Shown here: positions 1 through 9,288 of the stretch, one piece after another
How the letters are laid out: each line of letters opens with the position of its first letter
Numbering within the stretch: position 1 is the first letter of the stretch
From: Renibacterium sp.
GTDB taxonomy: Bacteria; Actinomycetota; Actinomycetes; Actinomycetales; Micrococcaceae
Assembly (NCBI GenBank): GCA_017419405.1
Contig: JAFOLH010000017.1
Coordinates: 62,001 to 126,000 of the forward strand
Reading direction: 5' to 3'
Length of the DNA: 64,000 bases
Program-made: the position numbers and the translations under genes
The notes under the pieces: generated by a model
Told to the model about the DNA's origin: nothing
Seen by the model: only the letters and a program-made list of their open reading frames with translations
Database searches by the model: none

Positions 1-55
1 CTTCGGTCTCAACAGCTTCAGCAGTCACGGTTGCTTCCTTGTTCTCTTCGCTCAC
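1..55 (-). CDS. rpsQ: 30S ribosomal protein S17, 5' part only
   Basis: Only the first 18 codons are inside the window, reading [12 protein letters not shown] and so on, an acidic N-terminus of the kind seen before the S17 core in actinobacteria. The GTG start overlaps the TGA stop of rpmC (GTGA), so translation is probably coupled. The call rests mainly on position: S17 follows L29 in the S10 operon of nearly all bacteria. S17 binds 16S rRNA early in small-subunit assembly. The conserved core lies outside the window, so identity is inferred from gene order. Confidence 0.8.
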   Translation of the reverse strand, partial: MSEENKEATVTAEAVETE

Positions 56-393
56 TTGGCAGTCTCCTCGGTGGCTTCAGCATCGGCCTCGACGGCCTTC
101 TCTTCTGCCTTCTTCGAAGACTTCTTCTTGGACTTGGCTTCAGCCTTGTCCTCCGCCACAGCAGCGACGAAATCCGGGCGAATGCCCAGCTCGCGCTCAC
201 GCATCACGGTGTAGATCCGCGCGATATCGCGCTTCACTGCCCGCAACCGGCCGTGGTTTTCCAGCTGGCCGGTGGCTGACTGGAAACGCAAGTTGAACAG
301 TTCTTCCTTGGCCTTGCGCAGTTCGTCGGTCAGACGTTCTTTGTCGAAGCCGTCAAGCTTCTCAGTGGCCAGATCTTTGGTTCCAACTGCCAT
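52..393 (-). CDS. rpmC: 50S ribosomal protein L29 with long C-terminal tail
   Basis: L29 sits near the peptide exit tunnel of the large subunit. Residues about 10-75 form the family core, with the typical [14 protein letters not shown] and [12 protein letters not shown] helices. At 113 residues it is much longer than the usual 60-75, because residues 80-113 form a Lys/Ala/Glu-rich tail ([20 protein letters not shown]). Such tails are known in Micrococcaceae and other actinobacteria. Two nucleotides separate it from rplP and its stop overlaps the rpsQ start. Confidence 0.97.
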   Translation of the reverse strand: MAVGTKDLATEKLDGFDKERLTDELRKAKEELFNLRFQSATGQLENHGRLRAVKRDIARIYTVMRERELGIRPDFVAAVAEDKAEAKSKKKSSKKAEEKAVEADAEATEETAK

Positions 394-395
394 TT

Positions 396-812
396 CTATT
401 CACCACCTTCACGACGCACAATGCGTGCCTTGAGCGGCAGCTTGTGGATTGCCAGGCGCAGGGCCTCGCGAGCGACTTCTTCATTGACACCGGAGAGTTC
501 GAACAGAACCCGGCCCGGCTTGACGTTGGCGATCCACCATTCCGGCGAACCCTTGCCGGAACCCATACGGGTTTCCGCAGGCTTCTTGGTCAACGGACGG
601 TCCGGGTAGATGTTGATCCACACCTTGCCACCACGCTTGATGTGACGGGTCATCGCGATACGAGCGGACTCGATCTGACGGTTGGTCACATAAGCCGGCG
701 TCAAAGCCTGGATGCCGAACTCGCCGAAGCTGACCTTGGTGCCACCAGTGGCCTGGCCGGAACGGCCGGGGTGGTGCTGCTTACGGTGCTTCACTCGACG
801 TGGGATCAGCAT
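396..812 (-). CDS. rplP: 50S ribosomal protein L16
   Basis: The 138-residue product has the family's usual length and sequence: [19 protein letters not shown] at the N-terminus, then [15 protein letters not shown], and [17 protein letters not shown] in the centre. L16 organises the A-site region of 23S rRNA in the large subunit. The ATG directly abuts the TAA of rpsC, so the two genes are almost certainly coupled. It is part of the S10 operon. Confidence 0.99.
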   Translation of the reverse strand: MLIPRRVKHRKQHHPGRSGQATGGTKVSFGEFGIQALTPAYVTNRQIESARIAMTRHIKRGGKVWINIYPDRPLTKKPAETRMGSGKGSPEWWIANVKPGRVLFELSGVNEEVAREALRLAIHKLPLKARIVRREGGE

Positions 813-1652
813 TTAAGCGTCACTCCCCTCAGTGGCTGCAGCGGCAGCGGCCGGAGCAGCTTCCACCGCAGCGGTCTCGTTACGGTCATTGCGCTGGCCG
901 CGGTTTCCGCCATCGCGGCGCGGGCCGGAATTGTCCCGACGCGGGCCACGGTCGTCACCACGCGGAGCGCGGCCACGCGACGGAGCTGCGGCAGCTTGCT
1001 GCGCCAGTTCCTTCGCGGTGACATCGCCCTTGTAGATCCAGACCTTGACGCCGATGCGGCCGAACGTGGTCTTCGCTTCGAAGAAGCCGTAGTCGATCTG
1101 CGCACGCAGGGTGTGCAGCGGCACACGACCTTCGCGGTAGAACTCGGAACGGCTCATTTCAGCGCCACCGAGGCGGCCGGAGCACTGCACCCGGATGCCC
1201 TTGGCACCGGCCCGCTGCGCGGACTGCATGGCCTTCTTCATCGCACGGCGGAAAGCCACGCGGGAAGAGAGCTGTTCGGCGATGCCCTGGGCAACCAGCT
1301 GGGCTTCGATCTCCGGGTTCTTGACCTCGAGGATGTTCAGCTGAACCTGCTTGCCAGTGAGTTTCTCCAGCTCGCCGCGGATGCGGTCTGCTTCGGCGCC
1401 ACGACGACCGATCACAATGCCCGGACGGGCAGTGTGGATGTCGACGCGGACGCGGTCACGGGTGCGCTCGATTTCAACCTTGGCGATGCCTGCGCGCTCC
1501 ATGCCGGTGGACATGAGCTGGCGGATCTTGACGTCCTCGCGGACGAAGTCCTTGTAACGCTGGCCGGCCTTGTTGCTATCCGCGAACCAGTGCGAAACGT
1601 GGTTGGTGGTGATGCCGAGTCGGAACCCGTGCGGGTTTACTTTCTGTCCCAC
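813..1652 (-). CDS. rpsC: 30S ribosomal protein S3
   Basis: S3 lines the mRNA entry channel of the small subunit. Residues 1-210 are the standard protein: [14 protein letters not shown] start, a KH RNA-binding domain with the GRRG loop at 82-85, and the [23 protein letters not shown]-terminal domain region. Residues about 215-279 are a basic RG/RD-rich segment followed by an alanine-rich end, a low-complexity extension seen in actinobacteria and absent from E. coli S3 (233 residues). The start is GTG, directly after the TAA of rplV, with a GGAGGA ribosome-binding site inside the rplV 3' end. Confidence 0.99.
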   Translation of the reverse strand: MGQKVNPHGFRLGITTNHVSHWFADSNKAGQRYKDFVREDVKIRQLMSTGMERAGIAKVEIERTRDRVRVDIHTARPGIVIGRRGAEADRIRGELEKLTGKQVQLNILEVKNPEIEAQLVAQGIAEQLSSRVAFRRAMKKAMQSAQRAGAKGIRVQCSGRLGGAEMSRSEFYREGRVPLHTLRAQIDYGFFEAKTTFGRIGVKVWIYKGDVTAKELAQQAAAAPSRGRAPRGDDRGPRRDNSGPRRDGGNRGQRNDRNETAAVEAAPAAAAAATEGSDA

Positions 1653-2018
1653 TTAGCGGTCCTCCTCGCTCGTAGGGGTAGCGACAACCACGGTGATGTG
1701 GCTGGTGCGCTTTTTGATGCGGTAGGCGCGGCCCTGGGCACGCGGCTGGAACCGCTTCATGGTGGGACCTTCGTCAACGAAGACTTCGCTGATGAAGAGA
1801 TCGCCTTCGTCGAAGGCAACGCTGTCCCGATCGGCCAGCACGCGGGCGTTAGCCACTGCGGACTGGAGTACTTTGAATACCGGCTCCGAAGCTGCCTGCG
1901 GGGCAAACTTCAGAATCGCCAGGGCCTCATTCGCTTGCTTGCCACGAATCAGGTTGACGACGCGCCGGGCCTTCATAGGCGTTACGCGGATGTGCCGCGC
2001 AATGGCCTTGGCTTCCAT
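1653..2018 (-). CDS. rplV: 50S ribosomal protein L22
   Basis: The 121-residue protein matches L22 throughout, with [20 protein letters not shown] at the N-terminus, [19 protein letters not shown] next, and the exit-tunnel hairpin ending in [18 protein letters not shown]22 lines the peptide exit tunnel and is a known contact for macrolides. It is abutted by rpsC downstream and lies 38 nt from rpsS upstream. Confidence 0.99.
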   Translation of the reverse strand: MEAKAIARHIRVTPMKARRVVNLIRGKQANEALAILKFAPQAASEPVFKVLQSAVANARVLADRDSVAFDEGDLFISEVFVDEGPTMKRFQPRAQGRAYRIKKRTSHITVVVATPTSEEDR

Positions 2019-2056
2019 TGCTTTCCTTCTCTCGTCTTAGCCGTAATTGCAGGCGC

Positions 2057-2338
2057 CTAGCGGCGCTTGCCCTTACGGTCGTCCTTCACATGGCCGCGGA
2101 AAGTCCGCGTCGGAGCGAATTCGCCCAATTTGTGCCCGACCATCGACTCGGTGACGAACACCGGGATGTGCTTGCGGCCGTCGTGCACGGCGATCGTGTG
2201 CCCGAGCATGTCGGGGATGATCATGGACCGGCGGGACCACGTCTTGATGACGTTCTTGGTGCCCTTTTCGTTTTCGTTTGCTACCTTCACAAAGAGGTGC
2301 TGGTCAACGAAAGGACCTTTTTTCAGGCTGCGTGGCAT
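2057..2338 (-). CDS. rpsS: 30S ribosomal protein S19
   Basis: A standard 93-residue S19 that begins [15 protein letters not shown] and contains [20 protein letters not shown] and the [15 protein letters not shown] motif. S19 is a head protein of the small subunit, binding 16S rRNA together with S13. It lies 12 nt after rplB in the S10 operon. Confidence 0.99.
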   Translation of the reverse strand: MPRSLKKGPFVDQHLFVKVANENEKGTKNVIKTWSRRSMIIPDMLGHTIAVHDGRKHIPVFVTESMVGHKLGEFAPTRTFRGHVKDDRKGKRR

Positions 2339-2350
2339 CTGTCCAGGCTC

Positions 2351-3190
<840 letters not shown>

Positions 3191-3218
3191 GATATTTCCT
3201 CGTTAAAGTGGTCTCCGC

Positions 3219-3542
3219 TTATGAAAGCGGACCGCCGAAGATGTCGATCGTGCCTTCTTTGAGGGTGACAATTGCACGCTTGGTGTTCTTGCGCTGTCCC
3301 CATCCGAATTTGGTCCGCTTGCGCTTACCGGCACGGTTGATGGTGTTGATCGAGTCCACTTTGACGGAGAAAATCTTCTCCACGGCGAACTTGATCTCGG
3401 TCTTGTTCGAGCGCGGGTCGACCAGGAAGGTGTATTTGCCTTCGTCGATCAGGCCGTAGCTCTTTTCCGAAACGACGGGTGCCAGCACCACGTCGCGAGG
3501 GTCTTTGTTGTAAATCGCCGAGTTAGCAACTGCGTTGGTCAC
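3219..3542 (-). CDS. rplW: 50S ribosomal protein L23
   Basis: The 107-residue product has the L23 signatures [17 protein letters not shown] and [20 protein letters not shown], plus the [18 protein letters not shown] basic loop. L23 forms the rim of the exit tunnel, where trigger factor and SRP dock. The GTG start overlaps the TGA stop of rplD (GTGA), indicating translational coupling. Confidence 0.99.
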   Translation of the reverse strand: MTNAVANSAIYNKDPRDVVLAPVVSEKSYGLIDEGKYTFLVDPRSNKTEIKFAVEKIFSVKVDSINTINRAGKRKRTKFGWGQRKNTKRAIVTLKEGTIDIFGGPLS

Positions 3543-4219
3543 TTGCCGGCCTCCTCAGTCTCAACTGCGTCAGCTTCGACGACCTCTTCGACCGGGGCGC
3601 CGGCACCGAAGGCGTCATCCGCGGCTTTGCCGGAGACGAAAGCTTCGTAAGCAGCTTTGGTGAAGACGACGTCGTCGGAGATCAGCACGTCATAGGTGTT
3701 CAACTGATCCACGTACAGCACGTGGACCTCGGCCAGGTTGCGCACGGACAGTGCGGCAACGTCATTGGCACGCTCGATGACGACCAGCAGGTTCTTCCGC
3801 TCGGAAACGCCGCGCAGAGTCGCGAGGGCTTCCTTGGCCGAAGGCTTGGTGCCGGCAACCAGCTCGGCAACCACGTGGATCCGCTCGTTGCGGGCCCGAT
3901 CGGACAAGGCGCCGCGCAATGCAGCAGCCTTCATCTTCTTGGGGGTCCGCTGCGCGTAGTCACGCGGGGTCGGGCCGTGCACGATGCCGCCGCCGGTCAT
4001 GTGCGGGGCGCGGATCGAGCCCTGACGAGCCCGGCCGGTGCCCTTCTGCTTGAACGGCTTGCGACCGGCACCGGAAACTTCGGCGCGGGTCTTGGTCTTG
4101 TGCGTGCCCTGGCGGGCAGCCGCGAGCTGTGCGACGACGACCTGGTGCAGCAGCGGCACGTTGGTCTGGACGTCGAAGATCTCTGCGGGCAGATCAACTT
4201 TTACAGTCTTAGTAGCCAT
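3539..4219 (-). CDS. rplD: 50S ribosomal protein L4 with acidic C-terminal tail
   Basis: L4 reaches into the exit tunnel and, in E. coli, represses its own S10 operon. The family core is clear: [20 protein letters not shown] loop, [17 protein letters not shown] tunnel extension and the [14 protein letters not shown] segment. The last 20 residues ([17 protein letters not shown]) are an acidic extension. The gene is 4 nt downstream of rplC and overlaps rplW. Whether L4 autoregulation operates in actinobacteria is not established from this sequence. Confidence 0.99.
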   Translation of the reverse strand: MATKTVKVDLPAEIFDVQTNVPLLHQVVVAQLAAARQGTHKTKTRAEVSGAGRKPFKQKGTGRARQGSIRAPHMTGGGIVHGPTPRDYAQRTPKKMKAAALRGALSDRARNERIHVVAELVAGTKPSAKEALATLRGVSERKNLLVVIERANDVAALSVRNLAEVHVLYVDQLNTYDVLISDDVVFTKAAYEAFVSGKAADDAFGAGAPVEEVVEADAVETEEAGK

Positions 4220-4223
4220 GGTC

Positions 4224-4874
4224 TTATGCTCCCTTCACGGCGGTACGCACGAGGACGACCCGGCCACGGGCGCCGGGGATGGCACCCTTGATGAGCAGCA
4301 GGGACTTCTCGGCGTCAACGGCGTGAACTGTCAGGTTCAACGTGGTGTGGCGTTCTCCACCCATGCGGCCAGCCATCCGGAGGCCTTTGAAAACACGGCT
4401 GGGGGTAGACGCGCCACCGATTGAACCGGGCTTGCGGTGGTTCTTGTGGGCGCCGTGCGAGGCACCGACGCCGTGGAAGCCGTGACGCTTCATGACACCG
4501 GCGAAGCCCTTGCCCTTGGAGGTACCGACGACGTCGACCTTCTGGCCGGCTTCGAAGATCTCCACGGAGAGCTCCTGGCCCAGCGAGTAGGACTCGGAGT
4601 CATTGGTGCGCAGCTCGACGACGTGACGACGCGGGGTGACCCCGGCCTTCTCGAAGTGGCCGGCAAGCGGCTTGGTGACCTTGCGCGGATCGATCTGGCC
4701 GTAGCCGATCTGAACGGCGGTGTAGCCATCTTTGGCGGCGTCACGCAGCTGGGTGACGACGTTGGAGTCAGCCTGGACGACGGTAACCGGAACAAGCTTG
4801 TTGTTCTCGTCCCAGACCTGGGTCATGCCGAGCTTCGTGCCCAGGATTCCCTTTACAGTACGGATCGCGGTCAT
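4224..4874 (-). CDS. rplC: 50S ribosomal protein L3
   Basis: A 216-residue L3 with the [14 protein letters not shown] start and the long internal finger around [16 protein letters not shown] and [18 protein letters not shown]. It ends in the typical [19 protein letters not shown] and [12 protein letters not shown] segments. L3 nucleates assembly of the large subunit. A strong AGGGAGGTGC ribosome-binding site precedes the ATG, and rpsJ ends 19 nt upstream. Confidence 0.99.
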   Translation of the reverse strand: MTAIRTVKGILGTKLGMTQVWDENNKLVPVTVVQADSNVVTQLRDAAKDGYTAVQIGYGQIDPRKVTKPLAGHFEKAGVTPRRHVVELRTNDSESYSLGQELSVEIFEAGQKVDVVGTSKGKGFAGVMKRHGFHGVGASHGAHKNHRKPGSIGGASTPSRVFKGLRMAGRMGGERHTTLNLTVHAVDAEKSLLLIKGAIPGARGRVVLVRTAVKGA

Positions 4875-4893
4875 AGTTTTCTCAGCACCTCCC

Positions 4894-5202
4894 TCAGAGC
4901 TTGATTTCGATGTTCACGTCAGCCGGCAGGTCGAGGCGCATGAGCGAGTCGACGGCCTTCGGCGTGGGGTCAATGATGTCGATAAGACGCTTGTGCGTGC
5001 GCATTTCGAAGTGCTCGCGGCTGTCTTTGTACTTGTGCGGCGAACGGATGACGCAGTACACGTTCTTCTCCGTCGGCAACGGCACGGGGCCGACTACCGT
5101 TGCGCCTGCACGGGTGACCGTCTCAACGATCTTCCGGGCTGAAACGTCAATGACCTCGTGGTCATACGACTTCAGCCGGATGCGGATTTTCTGTCCCGCC
5201 AT
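4894..5202 (-). CDS. rpsJ: 30S ribosomal protein S10
   Basis: S10 is a head protein of the small subunit and also partners NusB in transcription antitermination. The 102-residue product reads [19 protein letters not shown] and contains [18 protein letters not shown] and [16 protein letters not shown]. The open frame continues 34 codons upstream, but that part has no S10 homology. The ATG at 5202 gives the exact family length and is preceded by an AGGAAGAG box, so it is taken as the start. It is the first gene of the operon. Confidence 0.98.
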
Positions 5203-5265
5203 GGCTTGGCTCTCTTCCTGGCTTGCTGCTCTGTTGACTTGCTGCAATGTGAATCCGCAGACACT

Positions 5266-5327
5266 GAATCCGGAAACTTCCGGGTTCCTCAATGCCTCGG
5301 ACACCGACCCCCGCGGTCGGGCGTGTC
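5266..5327 (-). promoter_or_regulatory. Two hairpins in the S10 operon leader
   Basis: Arms 5266-5275 and 5278-5287 (GAATCCGGAA / TTCCGGGTTC) form one stem. GACACCGACC at 5300-5309 and GGTCG plus GTGTC within 5315-5327 form another, with a three-base bulge. Both would lie in the untranslated leader of rpsJ. In E. coli the S10 leader is the target for L4. A similar role here is only a possibility, and no run of U follows either stem. Confidence 0.45.
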
Positions 5328-5450
5328 GCGATTTTCACGCAAACGACGCCGACAAAAAAGGTTGGCTGGTTATGTTTGGGCTCCAGCTTGGACCCTCACA
5401 TCCGGCATTATCCGGACGGGGACGCGAAGGAGCGCTTGAACAACTCATCT

Positions 5451-5480
5451 AGTATGCCGGATTGGCGCGGAAAACACCAA
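5451..5480 (-). promoter_or_regulatory. Candidate S10 operon promoter
   Basis: On the minus strand TTGGTG (5480-5475) is followed after 18 nt by CATACT (5456-5451), a moderate match to the housekeeping sigma consensus. Transcription would begin near 5444, giving a leader of about 240 nt before rpsJ. It is the best match seen in the spacer, but the -35 box is weak. Confidence 0.4.
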
Positions 5481-5581
5481 TCAGAAATCCTGCCGGACCT
5501 CTTTCGTCAAAGCATGACGGATGTCATGATGAATCGTCACACCAAGCCGGTCCCCATCCGAGGCTGGCAAATTTCACTGTG

Positions 5582-5610
5582 TTGACAGCTTTCCGGGGGA
5601 TGAGATCTGC
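5582..5610 (+). promoter_or_regulatory. Candidate promoter for the secreted protein gene at 5640
   Basis: A perfect TTGACA at 5582-5587 lies about 50 nt before the GTG start. At 17-nt spacing the -10 position reads ATCTGC, a poor match, so the assignment rests on the -35 box and position. Confidence 0.35.
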
Positions 5611-5639
5611 AGCAGAGTGCTGTCGAAATAGGAGCTACA

Positions 5640-8033
5640 GTGTTTCCCCGGACTCGCACCCGCCTGGCCACGCCACGATCACTGGCCAACCAACGATTAG
5701 TCGGCGCCACCGTGCTGACGCTCTTGCTGAACGGAGTTCTACTGCCGGCCGCGCAGCCCGCTGCGGCCAACCCCACCGGGACCGTGCAGAGCAACGCAGC
5801 GGAGTCCGCGCCGGTCTCCGGCCCGAACAATCCGCATTCTTGGAGCTATTCCTTCACCACCCGCTGGGACCCGGCAGGGCAGCGGACGCAATATGTGGGA
5901 GTCACCATGCCCACAAGCATCAACGGCATGCTGAACGTGATCGAGATCGATACCGATGCCAATCGGCGCGGAATCGCCGATCTGAGCCGGAACCTGCTCG
6001 CCCAGGAGGTCTTCGACGACGGCCTGGAACGGTCCGGCCAAGCCTCCATCACGATGCGCGACGGCGGTCGGGTGCTGATCGGCACCACCCGGGGCGAATT
6101 GGTCAATGTGGACCCGGCCGGGCTGACCGCCGCCAAGATCGGGCTGCCGCCCGGGACCGCCTCGATGATCAACGGTCTTTCCGAGTCCGGGCCGGAAGTG
6201 GTCGTCAGCACCCGGTCGGCGGGTTTCGGACAAGCCGGGAGCCAGGGCAATGGCGAAGTCCTGGGCCTGAAATCCGCTTGCGTCTACGCGCCGTGCAGCA
6301 CTGCCGAAGCCTGGACGCGCTACGGCGCCCCGGCTCCGGGCAACGCCCTGGCCTATGAGGCCGGCCGGTGGGGCGGGGCACTGATCGCTGCCAGCGGCGA
6401 CCAGCGTGCGGTCTTGAGTGTTTTGGAGAACGGCGCCTGGCGTGACTTGGTCGCGGTCTCGGCCACGGCCGCCAACTCGCGCGAACGGTTCGTGCAGGCC
6501 AAAGTCGTCGGCGATTACCTCTATGCCTCCTACGACGGCAGCAACCAGAGCCAGAACGGCACCCATGTCTACCGGCTGGGCAAGGACGCCGAGGGCCGGC
6601 TCACGGTGGCGCGGATCAACGTGATCAACCGTTGGGTGATCAGCCCGATGGCGGAATCCAGCGGCTACAGCAAATCGAGCGTCGTCTACCGGGGGTTTTC
6701 CGACAGTCTGATGATCTTCGACCCGGAGAACGGCACCCAGGGCAGTACCACGAAATTCGGCGATTTCACCGCCGCCCAAATGCCCGGGCAAACCAGGACC
6801 GGAGGTCTGCCGACCTCGTCCTGCTGGGTGGTCCCCGACGCGGTGTGCAGTACCTGGCGCCCCGACGGGACGATTTCCCTGGCCTTCAAGGCCAAACCCG
6901 GGCAGCCGGAGACGCTCAAACGGATCCCGACGATTTCCGCCGCCAATCAAACCATCCTCGACTCCGGACGACGGGAGGTCGGACGCCTGGCAGTCGGTCC
7001 CGACGGGTCCAAAATCTACGCCAGCAGTTCCTTCTTCGGCCGATGGCTCCGCCAAATCGACGCCGGGACGGCGCAGACCCAGGACTTGGCCCTGCGTTCT
7101 TATCTGGACCCGGACGACTCGGTCACCCAGGTGGAAAGCCTCGGCGTCGTGGGCGATCAACTGCTCATCGGAACCTATGCACAGGGCGTGATCGCACAGT
7201 TGGACCCCGCCCAGCCGAGCAGCTGTGAGAACGCCATCGACCGCAGCCTGGACGCTTGCAATCCGAGCATCACGGTGCCGAAGCGGACCATCGGGAACAA
7301 CCAAGTTCGCCCAGTGAGCATCGCCGACCTCGGGAACGGCCGCGCCGGGATCGCCTCCTACGGCCGCTCCGGGCAGCTCACCGGCGCCCTGACCTTGTAT
7401 GACACGACGACGAAAGCCATCACCAACCGGATCCTGCTCCAGGACGCCAGCGGCATCGCCTTGAGCCAGATGGGACTGGCCGCAGTCGCCAGCCGCGATC
7501 TGGCCGCAACCGGCGGCTGGATCTACGCCGGCACCAACGCCCGGCCGCCGAACAACAGCTCGACCCAGACGCTGGCGGCCATCATCCGGTACAACGTCTA
7601 CACCCAGGAGACCCAGGCCCTGCCGGCACCGTACGGCGTGGTCAATGAGCTCAAATTCGGCGCGGACGGCCGGCTTTACGCCATGGCCGGCTTCAATTTC
7701 ATCACCATCGACCCGGGGCTCAATGGGCAGCCGTTCCGCGTCGTCGACATCAAAAAAATCGGGAACAAACGGGGCTTCCTCGGCGCGCTCTCGCCACTCG
7801 CCGACGGCACCTTCGCGGTGATTTCGGGAGCTCAGGAACAAGGTGCCGATGGCGAGCTCCACTTGGTGACGCCGCGCAACGACGGACCACCGGCCAGCGT
7901 CTTCCTCGGCGCCATGGCGAGCGGACCGCTCGCCATCGTGGACAAGCCCGGCGGCGGATCGCGGTGGTTCTACAGCCGTGGCGCGTCGATCCTTTACCAG
8001 GACCAACCGCTGGCCGCCGGCCCGCTGCGCTGA
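5640..8033 (+). CDS. Secreted beta-propeller-like protein of unknown function
   Basis: The 797-residue product begins at GTG with an AGGAG box 5-6 nt upstream. Residues 1-43 form a Sec signal peptide: basic start, hydrophobic TVLTLLLNGVLLPAA, cleavage after AAA-43. The mature part is all-beta in character, with repeated units of the type 'VGDQLLIGTY', 'GPDGSKIYASS', 'GADGRLYAMAG' and 'GGWIYAGTNA', as in propeller proteins of the NHL/PQQ/SMP-30 type. A few paired cysteines are present (for example CVYAPC). No catalytic motif was recognised and there is no membrane anchor or sortase signal at the C-terminus. It is transcribed away from rpsJ and towards the kinase-PqqD fusion gene 88 nt downstream, so the two may be co-transcribed. 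It could be an exported polysaccharide-binding or processing protein, but the sequence does not decide this. Confidence 0.85.
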   Translation: MFPRTRTRLATPRSLANQRLVGATVLTLLLNGVLLPAAQPAAANPTGTVQSNAAESAPVSGPNNPHSWSYSFTTRWDPAGQRTQYVGVTMPTSINGMLNVIEIDTDANRRGIADLSRNLLAQEVFDDGLERSGQASITMRDGGRVLIGTTRGELVNVDPAGLTAAKIGLPPGTASMINGLSESGPEVVVSTRSAGFGQAGSQGNGEVLGLKSACVYAPCSTAEAWTRYGAPAPGNALAYEAGRWGGALIAASGDQRAVLSVLENGAWRDLVAVSATAANSRERFVQAKVVGDYLYASYDGSNQSQNGTHVYRLGKDAEGRLTVARINVINRWVISPMAESSGYSKSSVVYRGFSDSLMIFDPENGTQGSTTKFGDFTAAQMPGQTRTGGLPTSSCWVVPDAVCSTWRPDGTISLAFKAKPGQPETLKRIPTISAANQTILDSGRREVGRLAVGPDGSKIYASSSFFGRWLRQIDAGTAQTQDLALRSYLDPDDSVTQVESLGVVGDQLLIGTYAQGVIAQLDPAQPSSCENAIDRSLDACNPSITVPKRTIGNNQVRPVSIADLGNGRAGIASYGRSGQLTGALTLYDTTTKAITNRILLQDASGIALSQMGLAAVASRDLAATGGWIYAGTNARPPNNSSTQTLAAIIRYNVYTQETQALPAPYGVVNELKFGADGRLYAMAGFNFITIDPGLNGQPFRVVDIKKIGNKRGFLGALSPLADGTFAVISGAQEQGADGELHLVTPRNDGPPASVFLGAMASGPLAIVDKPGGGSRWFYSRGASILYQDQPLAAGPLR

Positions 8034-8121
8034 ACCTGCGGGGAGTCCGGCCGGATCCGGCAAACCTCCGTGCACGGTAGGGTTTAACCACCGCTGCACA
8101 TCGGAAACCGGGGGGCCGACC

Positions 8122-9288
8122 ATGACTAGCTATGCCACGGATCCGGGGGCGTCATCGATGACGCCCCCGGATCCCTCCGGGTTCGGCCCGGACGTGTCGG
8201 GGCCGGATCGGGAAGCCGGGCTGTGGACCGTCGATGTGCTCAATGCCTCGATCAGCATGCGTGGCCTGTCCGATGCCGAAATGCACGAGCTGGATCGCTG
8301 CTGGCAGCGGTGCAATCCCCGCCGAGGTGGCGAATCCGAGACCGTAGCCACCCGGCAAGGCGAACTTTCCTGGCGCCAGCAGCAAGAAGACATCGTTTCG
8401 ATGCTGACCCTGGCCGGCATCAACTCGGCGGCCGGGGAACGGCTGATGTTCCACGCCGGCGGGATCAGCGATCCGGAAACCGGCAGGTCCCTTGCATTGG
8501 TCGCCAAATCCGGCACCGGCAAGACCACCGCGGTCCGGAACCTGGCACAGCATTTCGGCTACCTTTCCGATGAAACCATCGCGATCGACCCGGGATCGCT
8601 GCGGATCCTGCCGTATCCGAAACCGTTGTCGGTTCTGGGACCGGACGGCAACCGGCCCAAGCGCCAGTACTCCCCCGATGAATTGGGGCTGCTGCCAGCG
8701 GCGTCGCATCCGGTGCTGGGCAAAATCGCGGTGCTCAACCGGGTGCCGGGTACTGCCGAGGCTTTGGCCGAGCCCTTGGACACCACGGCCGCTTTGCGAT
8801 TGCTGGTTCCCGATTCCTCCTCGCTTTCCCGGCTCGAGCGCGGGCTCGTAGCACTCCTCGAAGTGCTGGAGCGTACCGGTGGCGCAGTCCGGATCAGCTA
8901 CGGCGAAAACACCCAGCTGACGCCCTTGGTGCCGGAGTTGCTCCGGCAGGGCCCGATCGCGAACCCCGATGGGAGGGATTGGACGCCGGCGGATCTCACG
9001 GTCGACGGGCCGCAGCGTCCCGGACCCGGTGCTGGCCGGCTGCGCCGGATCGTTCCGGACGATGCGATCTGGCTGGGTGACTCGGCCGCGATCCTCAATG
9101 CGGAACGGCTCGACGTCATTTCCGGCATCGGGGCGACGATCTGGGCGGCCGCCCGGACCTGGACGGATCAGGAACAATTGCACGAAGCGGTTGTGGCCGC
9201 GCACGGACCGCACCCGGACAGTGCCGCCCTGGCGGCAGACGCCGTCGCCTCGTTGCTCGAGGCCCGATTGCTGGTGCGCTGCGCCTAA
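8122..9288 (+). CDS. HPr-kinase-like ATPase fused to a C-terminal PqqD-like domain
   Basis: The 388-residue protein starts at the ATG after a GGGGGG box; a longer open frame begins at 7978 but overlaps the previous gene. Residues 85-160 hold the kinase-like fold, with Walker A AKSGTGKTT (128-136) and LSDETIAID (148-156) at the place of the 'LSDD' second motif of HprK-like proteins. Residues about 310-388 (AIWLGDSAAILNAERLDVISG through SLLEARLLVRCA) resemble PqqD, the small peptide-binding domain also called RRE. HprK-like kinases and PqqD proteins are usually separate neighbours in polysaccharide, exosortase-linked and lasso-peptide loci; here they are one chain. The substrate is unknown; a peptide or protein phosphorylation role is inference. 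The gene overlaps the convergent flippase gene by 4 nt. Confidence 0.75.
   Translation: MTSYATDPGASSMTPPDPSGFGPDVSGPDREAGLWTVDVLNASISMRGLSDAEMHELDRCWQRCNPRRGGESETVATRQGELSWRQQQEDIVSMLTLAGINSAAGERLMFHAGGISDPETGRSLALVAKSGTGKTTAVRNLAQHFGYLSDETIAIDPGSLRILPYPKPLSVLGPDGNRPKRQYSPDELGLLPAASHPVLGKIAVLNRVPGTAEALAEPLDTTAALRLLVPDSSSLSRLERGLVALLEVLERTGGAVRISYGENTQLTPLVPELLRQGPIANPDGRDWTPADLTVDGPQRPGPGAGRLRRIVPDDAIWLGDSAAILNAERLDVISGIGATIWAAARTWTDQEQLHEAVVAAHGPHPDSAALAADAVASLLEARLLVRCA

Larger units (their letters stand above)
5203..5639. other. Divergent control region of the S10 operon and the polysaccharide locus
   Basis: This 437-nt region has no gene. On the minus strand it contains a candidate S10 promoter and a roughly 240-nt leader with two hairpins. 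On the plus strand it contains a consensus -35 box ahead of the gene at 5640. These elements are listed separately. Nothing else was recognised. Confidence 0.8.
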
